This document shows, in pieces, positions 24,736 to 33,414 of a stretch of DNA of 64,000 bases. The notes below the pieces were generated by a model. It did not search any database. It had not been told where the DNA came from and worked only from the letters and a program-made list of their open reading frames with translations. Position numbers and translations under genes: made by a program. Every line of letters starts with the position of its first letter. Position 1 is the stretch's first letter. The DNA lies in the NCBI GenBank assembly GCA_001704765.1, contig MBFK01000172.1, positions 21,681-85,680 of the forward strand, given 5' to 3'. This stretch comes from Sinorhizobium shofinae. GTDB lineage: Bacteria; Pseudomonadota; Alphaproteobacteria; Rhizobiales; Rhizobiaceae.

Positions 24736-25346
24736 GCCAGAAGCTTGGTCCCGGACCCTTCATTCATCCCACCGCCAGCATCACGAATTCGAAGCTGGGG
24801 CGCTACACGGAAATCCAGGAGCGCTCGCGCCTCGACGAGGTCGAGTTCGGCGACTATTCCTACATCATGCAGGACGGGTCGATCTGGTGCGCGACGATCG
24901 GCAAGTTCGTCAACATCGCCGCCGCCGTGCGCATCAATGCGACGAACCACCCGACCTGGCGGGCAACCCTGCATCATTTCACCTATCGCGCGCCGATGTA
25001 CTGGGACGACGCCGAAGCCGATCACGATCTCTTCGCCTGGCGAAGACAGAACCGCGTGACGATCGGCCACGACGTCTGGATCGGCCACGGCGCCACGATC
25101 CTGCCAGGGGTCACCGTCGGTAATGGCGCCGTGATCGGTGCCGGCGCGGTCGTCTCGAAGGACGTCCCGCCCTATACGATCGTCGGCGGTGTGCCCGCCA
25201 AGCTTATCCGCGAACGCTTCGCAGTCGAGATCGGCGAGGCCATGGACCGGGTCGCATGGTGGGACTGGGATCACGCGAAACTGCGCCGGGCGCTGGATGA
25301 CTTCCGGCACCTGAGCGCGCAAGAGTTCTTGACCCGGCACGGCTGA
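24732..25346 (+). CDS. Phosphonate-operon hexapeptide-repeat acetyltransferase
   Basis: The 204-residue protein is a left-handed beta-helix (LbH) acyltransferase. It shows hexapeptide repeats in PTASITNSKLGRYTEI and IGHDVWIGHGATILPGVTVGNGAVIGAGAVVSKDVPPYTIVGGVPAKLI, and the catalytic-type histidine in NATNHPTW. This matches the subfamily found at the end of phn operons, which may acetylate aminophosphonates or play the PhnO-like role. Its start overlaps the phnL stop (ATGA), so it is translationally coupled. The substrate is not known from sequence. Confidence 0.88.
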   Translation: MSQKLGPGPFIHPTASITNSKLGRYTEIQERSRLDEVEFGDYSYIMQDGSIWCATIGKFVNIAAAVRINATNHPTWRATLHHFTYRAPMYWDDAEADHDLFAWRRQNRVTIGHDVWIGHGATILPGVTVGNGAVIGAGAVVSKDVPPYTIVGGVPAKLIRERFAVEIGEAMDRVAWWDWDHAKLRRALDDFRHLSAQEFLTRHG

Positions 25347-25423
25347 AACGCGGCGCAAAGCGAAAGGGCGCGTGAGGAATGCTGCCGCCATCTCGGTTCG
25401 AGATCGACCAAGGCAGACCTCCG

Positions 25424-27142
25424 TCAGGTGTCGGCAGCTTCCTTCAGAAAATCGCCGGCAACGCGCGCCACCAGCGCAAGCGAAATAGCGCCGGCGTCCG
25501 GATGGCCGATGCTCTTTTCGGCAAGCGGCCGCGCCCGGCCGAGCTTCGGCGTGAGGCTCGAAGTCGCCTCGGCCGCGTCCTGCGCGGCTTTCGTCGCCGC
25601 CTTCCAGGCATCAATGAGCGGCTTGCCCGCGGCGGCCTGGCTTTCCAGCGTCTCGACGAAGGGCACCAGGGCATCGACGAGCGTCTTGTCGCCGACGCGC
25701 GCCCGGCCAAGCCGGGTCACGCCGTCGAGTGCCAGCCTTGCACCCTTGACGACCGCTGCGTCGCTGACCTCCTCGTCATCGCCGAAGGCATTGCTCCAGG
25801 AGCGCAGCGCCAGCCCCCAGATCGCACCGGAGGTGCCGCCGGCGCGGTCCGCCCAGGCATCGCCTGCGGCAGCCAGGACGCTCGCCGCCCCTGCGCCCGC
25901 GACGACCGCCGCATTCGCTGCCTCGAGTGCTGCGGCCGAGCCGCGCCGCATGCCCTGGCCGTGGTCGCCGTCGCCGGCAATGGCATCGATGCGGCCAAGG
26001 TCCTCTTCGGCCGCCTTCAGCGCCTCGGCGACCCTGCCGATCAACCCGGCAATGCACTTGCCGCTTTCCCTGGATCCTTGAGAGGCGGCACCGAAGCTTT
26101 GCGCCCCTTCCGCATCGACGATCTCATCCGTCGCAGGCTCGGCGGCGATGATCGTGCCCTTGCGCAGCACCGGCGCATCGCAGGGCGCGCGCCACAGCGC
26201 TTCCAGTTCTTCGTCGAGCCAGAGAAGCGTCAGCGAGCAGCCCTGCATATCAAGGCTCGTGACGAATTCGCCGCATTCCGGATCGACGACCTCGAGGCCT
26301 GCTCCTGCCAGTTCCTTCGCGATCGCCGTCCAGAGAACGAAGAGCTCTTCGTACTTGGTCGAGCCGAGGCCGTTCAGGACCACCGCGACCTTCCTGGTGC
26401 CGGCCGGCCGCTCGGCCAGCAGCTTTCCGGCGAGCAGTTTTGCGAGATCGCTTGCGGTCGAGATCTTCTCCTCGCTGATGCCGGGTTCACCATGAATGCC
26501 GAGACCAAGCGCCATCTGCCCCTTTGGAACGGCGAAGAGCGGCCCGGACGCGCCCGGCAGGGTGCAGCCGCCGTAGGCAACGCCGAAGGACACCGTCCGG
26601 TCATTGGCACGACGCGCCAGCCGCTCTACCTCGTCGAGCGACTGTCCCGCCTCGGCGGCGGCACCGGCGATCTTGAAGACGACGAGGTCACCGGCGATGC
26701 CGCGGCGCTTGGCCGGCGTTTCGACCGAAGCGCTCGCCACGTCGTCGGTCACCGGCAGGACACGCATGTCAATGCCTTCCGAGCGCAGGCGCTCGGCGGC
26801 AAGACCGAAGTTCAGAACGTCGCCGGCGTAGTTGCCGAAGCCGAGCAGCACGCCGCCGCCCTGGTCCGCATGGCGGCAGACGCGCGCGACGGCGGCCGTC
26901 GACGGTGAGGCGAAGACATCGCCGGCGACCGCCGCATCCGCGAGCCCCGGACCGACATAGCCGGCAAAGGCCGGATAGTGACCGGATCCGCCGCCGATGA
27001 CCACGGCCACCTTGCCCTTCGCCACCTTGGTGGAGCGCACCACGCCGCCCTTCACCAGGCGGACGTTGCGGGCATAGATCGCTGCGAAACCGGCGAGCGC
27101 AGTGGTGGCGAAGTCTTCCGGAGCGTCAAAAATCGTGGTCAT
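25424..27142 (-). CDS. DhaK-DhaL fused kinase (dihydroxyacetone/erythrulose kinase family)
   Basis: The 572-residue protein joins a DhaK domain (about 1-330), with GGGSGHYPAFAGYVG and the substrate-binding histidine H217 in GLGIHGEPG, to a DhaL nucleotide domain with GDGDHGQGM (390-398) and DRAGGTSGAIWG. This is the ATP-dependent single-chain form, which phosphorylates dihydroxyacetone or other short ketoses such as erythrulose. It starts four bases after the TIM-barrel gene. The neighbours (TIM barrel, tricarboxylate-type transporter, PdxA2-like dehydrogenase) point to a C4/C5 sugar-acid pathway, not to glycerol (inference). Confidence 0.9.
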   Translation of the reverse strand: MTTIFDAPEDFATTALAGFAAIYARNVRLVKGGVVRSTKVAKGKVAVVIGGGSGHYPAFAGYVGPGLADAAVAGDVFASPSTAAVARVCRHADQGGGVLLGFGNYAGDVLNFGLAAERLRSEGIDMRVLPVTDDVASASVETPAKRRGIAGDLVVFKIAGAAAEAGQSLDEVERLARRANDRTVSFGVAYGGCTLPGASGPLFAVPKGQMALGLGIHGEPGISEEKISTASDLAKLLAGKLLAERPAGTRKVAVVLNGLGSTKYEELFVLWTAIAKELAGAGLEVVDPECGEFVTSLDMQGCSLTLLWLDEELEALWRAPCDAPVLRKGTIIAAEPATDEIVDAEGAQSFGAASQGSRESGKCIAGLIGRVAEALKAAEEDLGRIDAIAGDGDHGQGMRRGSAAALEAANAAVVAGAGAASVLAAAGDAWADRAGGTSGAIWGLALRSWSNAFGDDEEVSDAAVVKGARLALDGVTRLGRARVGDKTLVDALVPFVETLESQAAAGKPLIDAWKAATKAAQDAAEATSSLTPKLGRARPLAEKSIGHPDAGAISLALVARVAGDFLKEAADT

Positions 27143-27146
27143 CGCT

Positions 27147-28088
27147 TCAAAGTCCCTGTTCGCGAGGCAGGATGCGCCTCAGATAATCGCGATTGGCGGC
27201 GCTGACCGAAAGGCCGTCACCACCGTAATGCTCGCAGAGGAAAGGGCTCTGAAATCCATGCGCCAGGGCCATGCGGATCGCCGCACGGTAGTTGATGACG
27301 CCGAATTCGAGCGGGGCCGGGTGGGTGACAATGAGCCCCGATGCCGCATCCTCCGTGCGGTTGTAGTTCTTGACGTGCCAATATTTAGCAAAGCGCGCAA
27401 CCTTTGCCATCATCTCCTGCCAATGTTCGACCGGGCGGTGCAGGCGGATGAGGTTGCCGAGATCGGCGTTGATGCCGACATTTGGGAGGCCGACCTCCTC
27501 GACGAAGCGCACGGAACTGTCGGCTGTCCCGAGATAGGTGTCCTCGTACATTTCCAGCGACACTTCGACGCCAAGCTCTTCGGCATGACGGCCAAGCTCG
27601 CGAACCCGTGAAACCGCCTTTTGCCAGGTCGCCGCGTCGTCCGGGTTCTTCGGGCCATCGATTGTCCAGAACCACAGCACTTTCTTCTGCGCCTCCGTCA
27701 GCGGACCGAAGAAGCCAAAAGAGACAGAGCCTGCGCCGACAGCGGCAGCAGTCTCGATGACCCGGTGAGCATAGGCGAGATATTCCTCGCCACGCTCGGG
27801 GTCGATCAGGCTGCGACGCGAAGTGGAGATCGCCGGGATGGTGAGGCCGAGGGATCGGGTCAACCCAACGAACTCTTCCAGCCGATCGCGCGAAAGATCG
27901 GCCAGCCGGATCCAGCTGTCGGTCGGGTCGAGTTCGCTAAAGCCGGCGTCCACCACGTCGTGGAGCGTCGCCGCCCATTCATCCACCGACTGGTCCTGGA
28001 CGGATCGGCCGTCCGGCAACATGTTCGGATACTGGATCATCGCGGCCGCGATCGGCCAATTGTCACGGTTCCATTTGCGTGGCGCCAT
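27147..28088 (-). CDS. Xylose-isomerase-like TIM-barrel protein, possible 3-oxo-isoapionate decarboxylase-like
   Basis: The 313-residue protein belongs to the AP-endonuclease-2/sugar phosphate isomerase superfamily. Likely metal ligands are the glutamate in EVSLEMYEDTYLG, the aspartate and asparagine in GINADLGN, the histidine in YWHVKNYNR and the glutamate in FLCEHYGGDG. The opening MAPRKWNRDNWPIAAAMIQY and the pairing with a DhaKL kinase recall OiaC of the D-apionate pathway, which yields L-erythrulose for a DhaK-type kinase. That match is from memory. An epimerase or isomerase is the alternative. GAGGAG precedes the ATG. Confidence 0.75.
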   Translation of the reverse strand: MAPRKWNRDNWPIAAAMIQYPNMLPDGRSVQDQSVDEWAATLHDVVDAGFSELDPTDSWIRLADLSRDRLEEFVGLTRSLGLTIPAISTSRRSLIDPERGEEYLAYAHRVIETAAAVGAGSVSFGFFGPLTEAQKKVLWFWTIDGPKNPDDAATWQKAVSRVRELGRHAEELGVEVSLEMYEDTYLGTADSSVRFVEEVGLPNVGINADLGNLIRLHRPVEHWQEMMAKVARFAKYWHVKNYNRTEDAASGLIVTHPAPLEFGVINYRAAIRMALAHGFQSPFLCEHYGGDGLSVSAANRDYLRRILPREQGL

Positions 28089-28142
28089 GGCGAACTCCTC
28101 GAGATTGGAGAAATTAGATCGGGTATTTCTTGAGCGGCCGGA

Positions 28143-29678
28143 TCAGGCCGCCGCGTTGCCGTCGCCATGCGAAGCGACGTCGTGCCGGCGCTTGCGCAAG
28201 GTGCCGACCAGCCAGAAAGCAACTGGGGAGAGAAGCAGCACCAGGCCGAGCGTCATCAGGCCGGAAACCAGACCGTTCGACCAGAAGATGCTGAGGCTGC
28301 CGCCGGACATCAGCATCGATTGCCGGAAGGCGTCCTCTGCCTTGTCGCCGAGCACCATGGCAAGAACCAGCGGCGCCAGCGGATAGTCGAGCTTCTTGAA
28401 GACGTAGCCGAGGAGCCCGAAGCTGATCACCAGGAAAATGTCCGAGATGGAATTCGCGACCTGATAGGCGCCCGAGAAGATCACCGCAACGATGATCGGC
28501 CCGATGATGGAGAAGGGCACGCGTAGGATCGACGCGTAAAGCGGCACTGTCGCAATCACCAGGAAGACGGCGACCACATTGCCGAGATACATCGAGGCGA
28601 TCAGTCCCCAGACGAAATCCGGCCGGTCGGTGAACAGCATCGGACCAGGCGTCAAGCCCCAGATCATTAGCCCGCCCATCATCACCGCCGCGGTTGCCGA
28701 ACCCGGCACACCGAGTGCCAGCATCGGCAGAAGAGCGGAGGTGCCAGCCGAATGATCGGCCGTTTCCGGCGCCACGACACCGCGCGGATCGCCCTTGCCG
28801 AACATCGACTTGTCGCGTGCCGAGCGACGGGCAACGCCATAGCTCATGAACGAGGCGGCGGTCGGACCTGCTGGCGTGATGCCCATCCAGATGCCGATGA
28901 TCGTTGAGCGGACGATCGTCAGCCAGTAGCGCGGGATCTCGATCAGCGTGCGGCCGATCTCGGCGAGCTTGACGCGCGCCTTGATGCCTTCGAAGCGCAA
29001 GCCCTCTTCCGTGGTCAGCAACAGTTCACCGATGCCGAAGAGGCCCATGACGGCGATCAGGAAGCTCACGCCCTTGATGAGTTCGGGAATGTCGAAGGTG
29101 AGGCGCAGATTGCCGGAGATCGTGTCCATGCCGACGGAGGCCAGCGCGAAGCCGAGCATCATCGAAACGAGCGTCTTGAAGGGCGATTGCGCGCCCATCG
29201 AGATGAAGCTCGCAAAGGCGAGGAAATAGACGGCGAAATATTCTGGCGAGGAGAACTTGAGAGCGAAATTCGCAACCCAGCCCGAAAGCAGCGTGATCAT
29301 GACGACGCCGGCGAGCGCCCCGAGGCCGGCCGACACGAAGGCAAGGGTCAGCGCGCGGCTCGCCTGACCGGCTTTGGCCATCGGATAGCCGTCGAAAGTG
29401 GTGGCGACGGACGACGGTTCGCCCGGGATGTTGAATAGGATCGAGGTCGTCGAGCCGCCAAACAGTGCGCCCCAATACATGCAGGAGAGCAGAATGATCG
29501 CCGAGATCGGATCCATCGAGAAGGTGAGCGGCAGGAGCAGCGACACGCCGTTCGGCGCCCCGAGGCCGGGCAACACGCCGACCAGGATGCCGAGCGTCAC
29601 GCCCACCATCATCAGCAGGATATGGTTCCAGCTGAGGATGTGGCCAAAGCCGTCGATCAGAAGACCGATATTTTCCAT
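28143..29678 (-). CDS. Tripartite tricarboxylate transporter, large membrane subunit TctA
   Basis: The 511-residue protein has about ten to twelve membrane helices and the TctA hallmarks GVTLGILVGVLPGLGAPNGVSLLLPLTF, GGSTTSILFNIPGEPSSVATTFDGYPMAK and LALGVPGSATAAVMMGGLMIWGL. It forms the transport channel with TctB and takes substrate from the periplasmic TctC. A GGGAGGAATGAC site precedes the start. The order on the minus strand is pdxA2-like, tctC, tctB, tctA, TIM barrel, dhaKL. Confidence 0.95.
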   Translation of the reverse strand: MENIGLLIDGFGHILSWNHILLMMVGVTLGILVGVLPGLGAPNGVSLLLPLTFSMDPISAIILLSCMYWGALFGGSTTSILFNIPGEPSSVATTFDGYPMAKAGQASRALTLAFVSAGLGALAGVVMITLLSGWVANFALKFSSPEYFAVYFLAFASFISMGAQSPFKTLVSMMLGFALASVGMDTISGNLRLTFDIPELIKGVSFLIAVMGLFGIGELLLTTEEGLRFEGIKARVKLAEIGRTLIEIPRYWLTIVRSTIIGIWMGITPAGPTAASFMSYGVARRSARDKSMFGKGDPRGVVAPETADHSAGTSALLPMLALGVPGSATAAVMMGGLMIWGLTPGPMLFTDRPDFVWGLIASMYLGNVVAVFLVIATVPLYASILRVPFSIIGPIIVAVIFSGAYQVANSISDIFLVISFGLLGYVFKKLDYPLAPLVLAMVLGDKAEDAFRQSMLMSGGSLSIFWSNGLVSGLMTLGLVLLLSPVAFWLVGTLRKRRHDVASHGDGNAAA

Positions 29679-29712
29679 GTCATTCCTCCCGCAGGCAATG
29701 CATTCGGCCGGG

Positions 29713-30213
29713 TCAGTAGATCCCGAACCAGGCCTCGACCGGTCCCTTCAGCAGCGGAACCTGGAAGCCAATCTCGAAGACGACGAAGAAGACGAGCGAT
29801 ACGCCAAGCCCTGCCGGCAGCGCGATCCACCATTTGTAGCGCCCCTGGAAGAACATCGTCGCGGCGATGTAGAGCGCCGTCCCGACATAGAGCCCGAGCC
29901 AGGCGGAGATCGCGCCGAAGGCAATGAGCGGCAGCAGGAAGGAGGCGACCACCTTGGCGCGCCCGCCATCGATAAAGATCTCTCCCGTGCCGCGATGCTT
30001 GAGGAACGCCTGCGCGATATTGACGAGGCTGCCGAAGACGATGAGAAGGCCGATATAGAAGGGGAAATAGCCCGCATCCGGCCCCATGTCGGTCCAGCCG
30101 GCGCCGATATCGAGGGAGCCGTAGCAGACGGCGACGCCGAAGGCGCCGGTCAGTGCCGCGACGCCAAGCTCGACCACGAAGCGGGAGATCCCATTCGCAC
30201 TGTTCTCACTCAT
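29713..30213 (-). CDS. Tripartite tricarboxylate transporter, small membrane subunit TctB
   Basis: The 166-residue protein has four hydrophobic helices, with the conserved segment GPDAGYFPFYIGLLIVFGSL near residue 45 and the C-terminal YKWWIALPAGLGVSLVFFVVFEIGFQVPLLKG typical of TctB. The ATG chosen (MSENSANGIS) has AAAGGTT upstream. It lies between tctC and tctA as usual. Confidence 0.92.
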   Translation of the reverse strand: MSENSANGISRFVVELGVAALTGAFGVAVCYGSLDIGAGWTDMGPDAGYFPFYIGLLIVFGSLVNIAQAFLKHRGTGEIFIDGGRAKVVASFLLPLIAFGAISAWLGLYVGTALYIAATMFFQGRYKWWIALPAGLGVSLVFFVVFEIGFQVPLLKGPVEAWFGIY

Positions 30214-30314
30214 GATCGTAACCTTTCGGAACGGTGGCGGGCGCGTCACGCGGGATATAGAGCATGGCTGCCCCGCACCCCGATAAGTATCGAGCGCCCG
30301 CCAGGGAATTTGCC

Positions 30315-31301
30315 TCAGTTGGCGAGCCAGCCTTCGCGTTTCAGCACTTCGCTGACCGCGGCGCCGTACACCTCGACTGCGGATTTGAGGTCGTCACCGC
30401 TCAGATAGACGGGAGACTGCGACGTGTCGGCGAGATATTTCGCCCATTCCGGGGTCTCGGAAACCTTGCGCAGCACATCCGCATAGAACTGGACGACATC
30501 CGGTTCGACGCCGGCCGGCAGCCAGACGGTGCGCGGCATGGAATAGCTGTCGATGGGAATGCCGGCTTCCTTGCAGGTCGGGATATCGCTCCAGCCCTTG
30601 TCGCCGGCGACCTTGGCTTCGCTCGAGAGCTTCACGCTCTTGAAGACGCAGAGCGGCTTCACCATGCCGGCCTGCCACTGGCCGAGGTTCTCGCTCGGAT
30701 TGTTGACATTGGCGTCGATATGCTCGCCGGCAAGCTGGACCGCCGCCTCGCCGCCGCTCTTGAACGGAATGTAGCCGATCTCAGCGCCGGTGGCGTCGTT
30801 GATCATCGAGGCGAGGATCTGGTCGACGTCCTTCGACTGGCTGCCGCCGATCTTCAACCCGCCTTCCTTCGCCTTGGCGACGAAGTCCGCCGCAGTGGCA
30901 TAGTCGGCCTTGCCATTGACCCAGAGGACAAATTCGTCGGATGCAAGTGCTGCAACCGGCGTCAGGTCTTCTGCCTTGTAGGGCACCTTGGCGCGAACCG
31001 GCAGCAGGTAGGCATTGTTGGTGCCGAAGGCGAGCTTGTAGGCGTCGCCCTTGTAGCCGGCCGTGTAGACGAAGCCTTCCGCGCCGCCGGCGCTGCCCTT
31101 GTTGGTGACGATCACGGGTGTCTTCATCAGTTCGTATTTGGCGATGATCGCCTGGATGGTACGCGCGAAAATGTCCGTGCCGCCGCCGGGGCCTGCGGTC
31201 ACGACGAATTCCACCGGACGGTTCGGCTCGAAAGCCGCAGCCGGCGCGGCAACGCCAAGGGCGGCGGCCATGATACATATGATAGAGACGGATTTCTTCA
31301 C
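30315..31301 (-). CDS. Tripartite tricarboxylate transporter substrate-binding protein TctC
   Basis: The 328-residue periplasmic protein begins with a signal peptide (MKKSVSIICIMAAALGVAAPAAA, cleavage about 23). It has the Bug/TctC features NRPVEFVVTAGPGGGTDIFAR and VIVTNKGSAGGAEG. The start is GTG with GGGAGG eleven bases ahead. Proteins of this family bind small carboxylates, which agrees with a sugar-acid substrate, but the ligand cannot be told from sequence. Confidence 0.94.
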   Translation of the reverse strand: MKKSVSIICIMAAALGVAAPAAAFEPNRPVEFVVTAGPGGGTDIFARTIQAIIAKYELMKTPVIVTNKGSAGGAEGFVYTAGYKGDAYKLAFGTNNAYLLPVRAKVPYKAEDLTPVAALASDEFVLWVNGKADYATAADFVAKAKEGGLKIGGSQSKDVDQILASMINDATGAEIGYIPFKSGGEAAVQLAGEHIDANVNNPSENLGQWQAGMVKPLCVFKSVKLSSEAKVAGDKGWSDIPTCKEAGIPIDSYSMPRTVWLPAGVEPDVVQFYADVLRKVSETPEWAKYLADTSQSPVYLSGDDLKSAVEVYGAAVSEVLKREGWLAN

Positions 31302-31375
31302 CTGTGGTCCTCCCGTTGAGTTGGATCCGGCGCAAGACCTCCCCTGACGCCGGTATGGCTTGAAAGCGTGCGAAT

Positions 31376-32422
31376 TCAGGCGGCCGCGGAGAGACCCCTG
31401 TTTTTCTGCGCCATGCGGGCCGCAAGCAGGATCGCTTCGCGGCTGGCGCCGACATCGGCAATGCCCTTGCCGGCGATGTCATAGGCCGTGCCGTGCGCCG
31501 GCGTGCAAAGCGGGAAAGGCAGACCGCCCATCATCGTCACGCCCTTGTCGAAGCCCATCAGCTTCATCGCGATCTGACCCTGGTCGTGATACATGGTCAG
31601 CACCGCGTGGAAGCCCTCCTTCAGCGCCCGCACGAACACCGTGTCGGCCGGGAACGGCCCTTCGACGTTGAAGCCGAGCGCCTTGGCCTTTTCGACGGCG
31701 GGCTCGATGATGTCGATCTCCTCCATGCCGAAGCTGCCGCCGTCGCCTGCATGCGGATTGAGCCCCGCGACCGCGATCCTCGCCTCGTCATAGCCGGCGT
31801 TCCTGAGGCAGGCCCGTGTGAGCTCGAGTTCGGCCAGGATCGAATCCACCGAAAGGCTCCTCGCCACTTCCGACAGCGGAATGTGGGAGGTGACGCGGGC
31901 GTTCCATACTTTTTCGAGAACATTGAACTCGCGGACCTTCCCGGTGAAGGAAAGCACGTCGGCGACGAAGCGGATTTCGTCGTCATAGCCCGGATAGGCA
32001 AAGCGCACCGCCTTCTTGTTGAAGGGCGTGAAGCAGACGGCATCCGCCCTGCCGGCATGCGCCAATTCCAGCGCCATGCGGAAATTGCGGGTGGCGAAAG
32101 CGCCGCCGGCAAGCGTCGCCTCGCCGCGCACGACGTCGGCCGGATCAAGATGCGCCAGATCAACGAACCCGTGACGAGACGTGCCGACATTGTCGAGCGT
32201 CTCGAGTGAGGCGGCCTGCAGATCGAGCGCGACGCCGGCGACCTTCGCACCCTCGTCGAGAATGCGGCGGTCACCAATGGCAATGATGTGCGCCGCTTCG
32301 CGAATATCGCCGAGCACAAGCAGCCTGGCCGTCAGTTCCGGACTGATCCCTGCCGGATCCCCCATGGCAAGGGCGATGACAGGACGCCGTCCCTTCGCCT
32401 CAGCCGCACCATTGGTCGTCAT
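31376..32422 (-). CDS. PdxA2-like 4-phospho-threonate/4-hydroxythreonine-4-phosphate dehydrogenase
   Basis: The 348-residue protein has the PdxA opening ALAMGDPAGISPEL and the metal-binding histidines H180 (TSHIPL), H224 (NPHAGDGG) and H279 (MYHDQGQ). PdxA-family enzymes oxidise and decarboxylate 4-phosphorylated 3-hydroxy acids; PdxA2 paralogs act in C4 sugar-acid catabolism and produce dihydroxyacetone phosphate. The gene lies with a transporter and kinase rather than pyridoxine genes, so the catabolic role is more likely. No DUF1537 kinase is nearby. The start used has GGAGG upstream; an ATG 24 bases earlier is possible. Confidence 0.88.
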   Translation of the reverse strand: MTTNGAAEAKGRRPVIALAMGDPAGISPELTARLLVLGDIREAAHIIAIGDRRILDEGAKVAGVALDLQAASLETLDNVGTSRHGFVDLAHLDPADVVRGEATLAGGAFATRNFRMALELAHAGRADAVCFTPFNKKAVRFAYPGYDDEIRFVADVLSFTGKVREFNVLEKVWNARVTSHIPLSEVARSLSVDSILAELELTRACLRNAGYDEARIAVAGLNPHAGDGGSFGMEEIDIIEPAVEKAKALGFNVEGPFPADTVFVRALKEGFHAVLTMYHDQGQIAMKLMGFDKGVTMMGGLPFPLCTPAHGTAYDIAGKGIADVGASREAILLAARMAQKNRGLSAAA

Positions 32423-32478
32423 TGTGAGAATGTCCTCCGTCTTCATGCCTCGGGCACTGTCATACGTTATTCAAAATT

Positions 32479-32509
32479 CTGCATCAAGTCTTTTGTATTC
32501 TGTATGCAG
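32479..32509. promoter_or_regulatory. Candidate operator of the GntR regulator and pdxA2 operon
   Basis: The AT-rich divergent intergenic region has CTGCAT (32479-32484) and ATGCAG (32504-32509) as an inverted pair, with TTGTATTCTGTAT between. Such TGTAT-type elements are common in FadR-subfamily operators. The call depends on position between divergent genes. Confidence 0.35.
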
Positions 32510-32627
32510 CATTTTCTGTTGACGATAACGAGGGCTGCCTCCATGCTTGAATGAGACACCGCTGATTCAATCGAGTGGTCGAGGGAACAAGAGACCGGGA
32601 CATCGGTCGCAGCGCAGAACGGGAAAA

Positions 32628-33314
32628 ATGAACGAAATCACACCATTGGAGCGGCGGCCCGAAGGCGGCCATGGGCCGATCCGGCGCACCGCGCTGCACG
32701 ACACGCTGGTCAGCCACTTGCGCGACATGATCATCGAAGGCGATCTTCCGCCCGGCACCCGACTGCACGAAGGCCAGCTCGGCGAGCAGCTCGGCGTGTC
32801 GCGCACGCCGCTTCGCGAGGCGATCAAATATCTGGCGAGCGAAGGTTTGGTCGAGCTCGTGCCGAGCCGCGGCGCCGTCGTCAAGCGCTTCAGCGCCAAG
32901 GACGTCAAGGACATGCTGACGGTGCTGCAGGCGCTCGAGGAGCTCGCCGGGCGACTCGCCTGCGAAACGGCAAGCGACGCGGGGATTGCCGAGGTGCGAG
33001 CGCTGCACGACGAGATGGTCCGCCGCTACAAGGCCGGCGACCGGCTGCAATATTACAAGCTCAATCAGCAGATCCACACGGCGATCGTCCAGCTTTCCGG
33101 CAATGCGGCGTTGGCCGACATGCACGGCGTGCTGCAGACGCGGCTGAAGCGCATCCGCTTCATCGGCCACGAAGGCCCCGAAAAGTGGGCTGCCGCCGTC
33201 GCCGAGCACGAAGAGATGATCGCCGCCCTCGAGGCCCGCGACACGGTCAAGCTATCGGAGGTGCTGGGACGGCACCTGACGAAAGCATGGGAAAGGGTGC
33301 GCGACTCGGTGTAG
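32628..33314 (+). CDS. GntR/FadR-family regulator of the sugar-acid cluster
   Basis: The 228-residue protein has a winged helix-turn-helix with LHEGQLGEQLGVSRTPLREAIKYLASEGLV (about 45-75) and an FCD ligand domain whose histidine-rich pattern (HDEMVRRY, QIHTAIVQ, HEEMIAAL) suggests a metal-assisted carboxylate-binding pocket. It is divergent from the pdxA2-tctCBA-TIM-dhaKL operon, so it probably represses it and is relieved by a pathway acid (inference). The start is next to GGGAAAA. Confidence 0.9.
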   Translation: MNEITPLERRPEGGHGPIRRTALHDTLVSHLRDMIIEGDLPPGTRLHEGQLGEQLGVSRTPLREAIKYLASEGLVELVPSRGAVVKRFSAKDVKDMLTVLQALEELAGRLACETASDAGIAEVRALHDEMVRRYKAGDRLQYYKLNQQIHTAIVQLSGNAALADMHGVLQTRLKRIRFIGHEGPEKWAAAVAEHEEMIAALEARDTVKLSEVLGRHLTKAWERVRDSV

Positions 33315-33414
33315 CAGTCGACTCGGTGCAGCAGTCGGCCAGCCAGCCGCAACCACAGGCATCGCCACTGCTTTCGCTCTGTAAACAAATTGGCTCTCGG
33401 CCCTAAAAGCCGGG

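Noticed and set aside
25424..27142. Glycerol/dihydroxyacetone utilisation
   Set aside because: No glycerol dehydrogenase, glycerol transporter or PTS partner is nearby; the neighbours are a carboxylate transporter and a PdxA2-like dehydrogenase.
31376..32422. Vitamin B6 biosynthesis gene pdxA
   Set aside because: It is in a catabolic operon with a transporter and GntR regulator and has no rsmA (ksgA) or surA neighbour, the usual context of biosynthetic pdxA.
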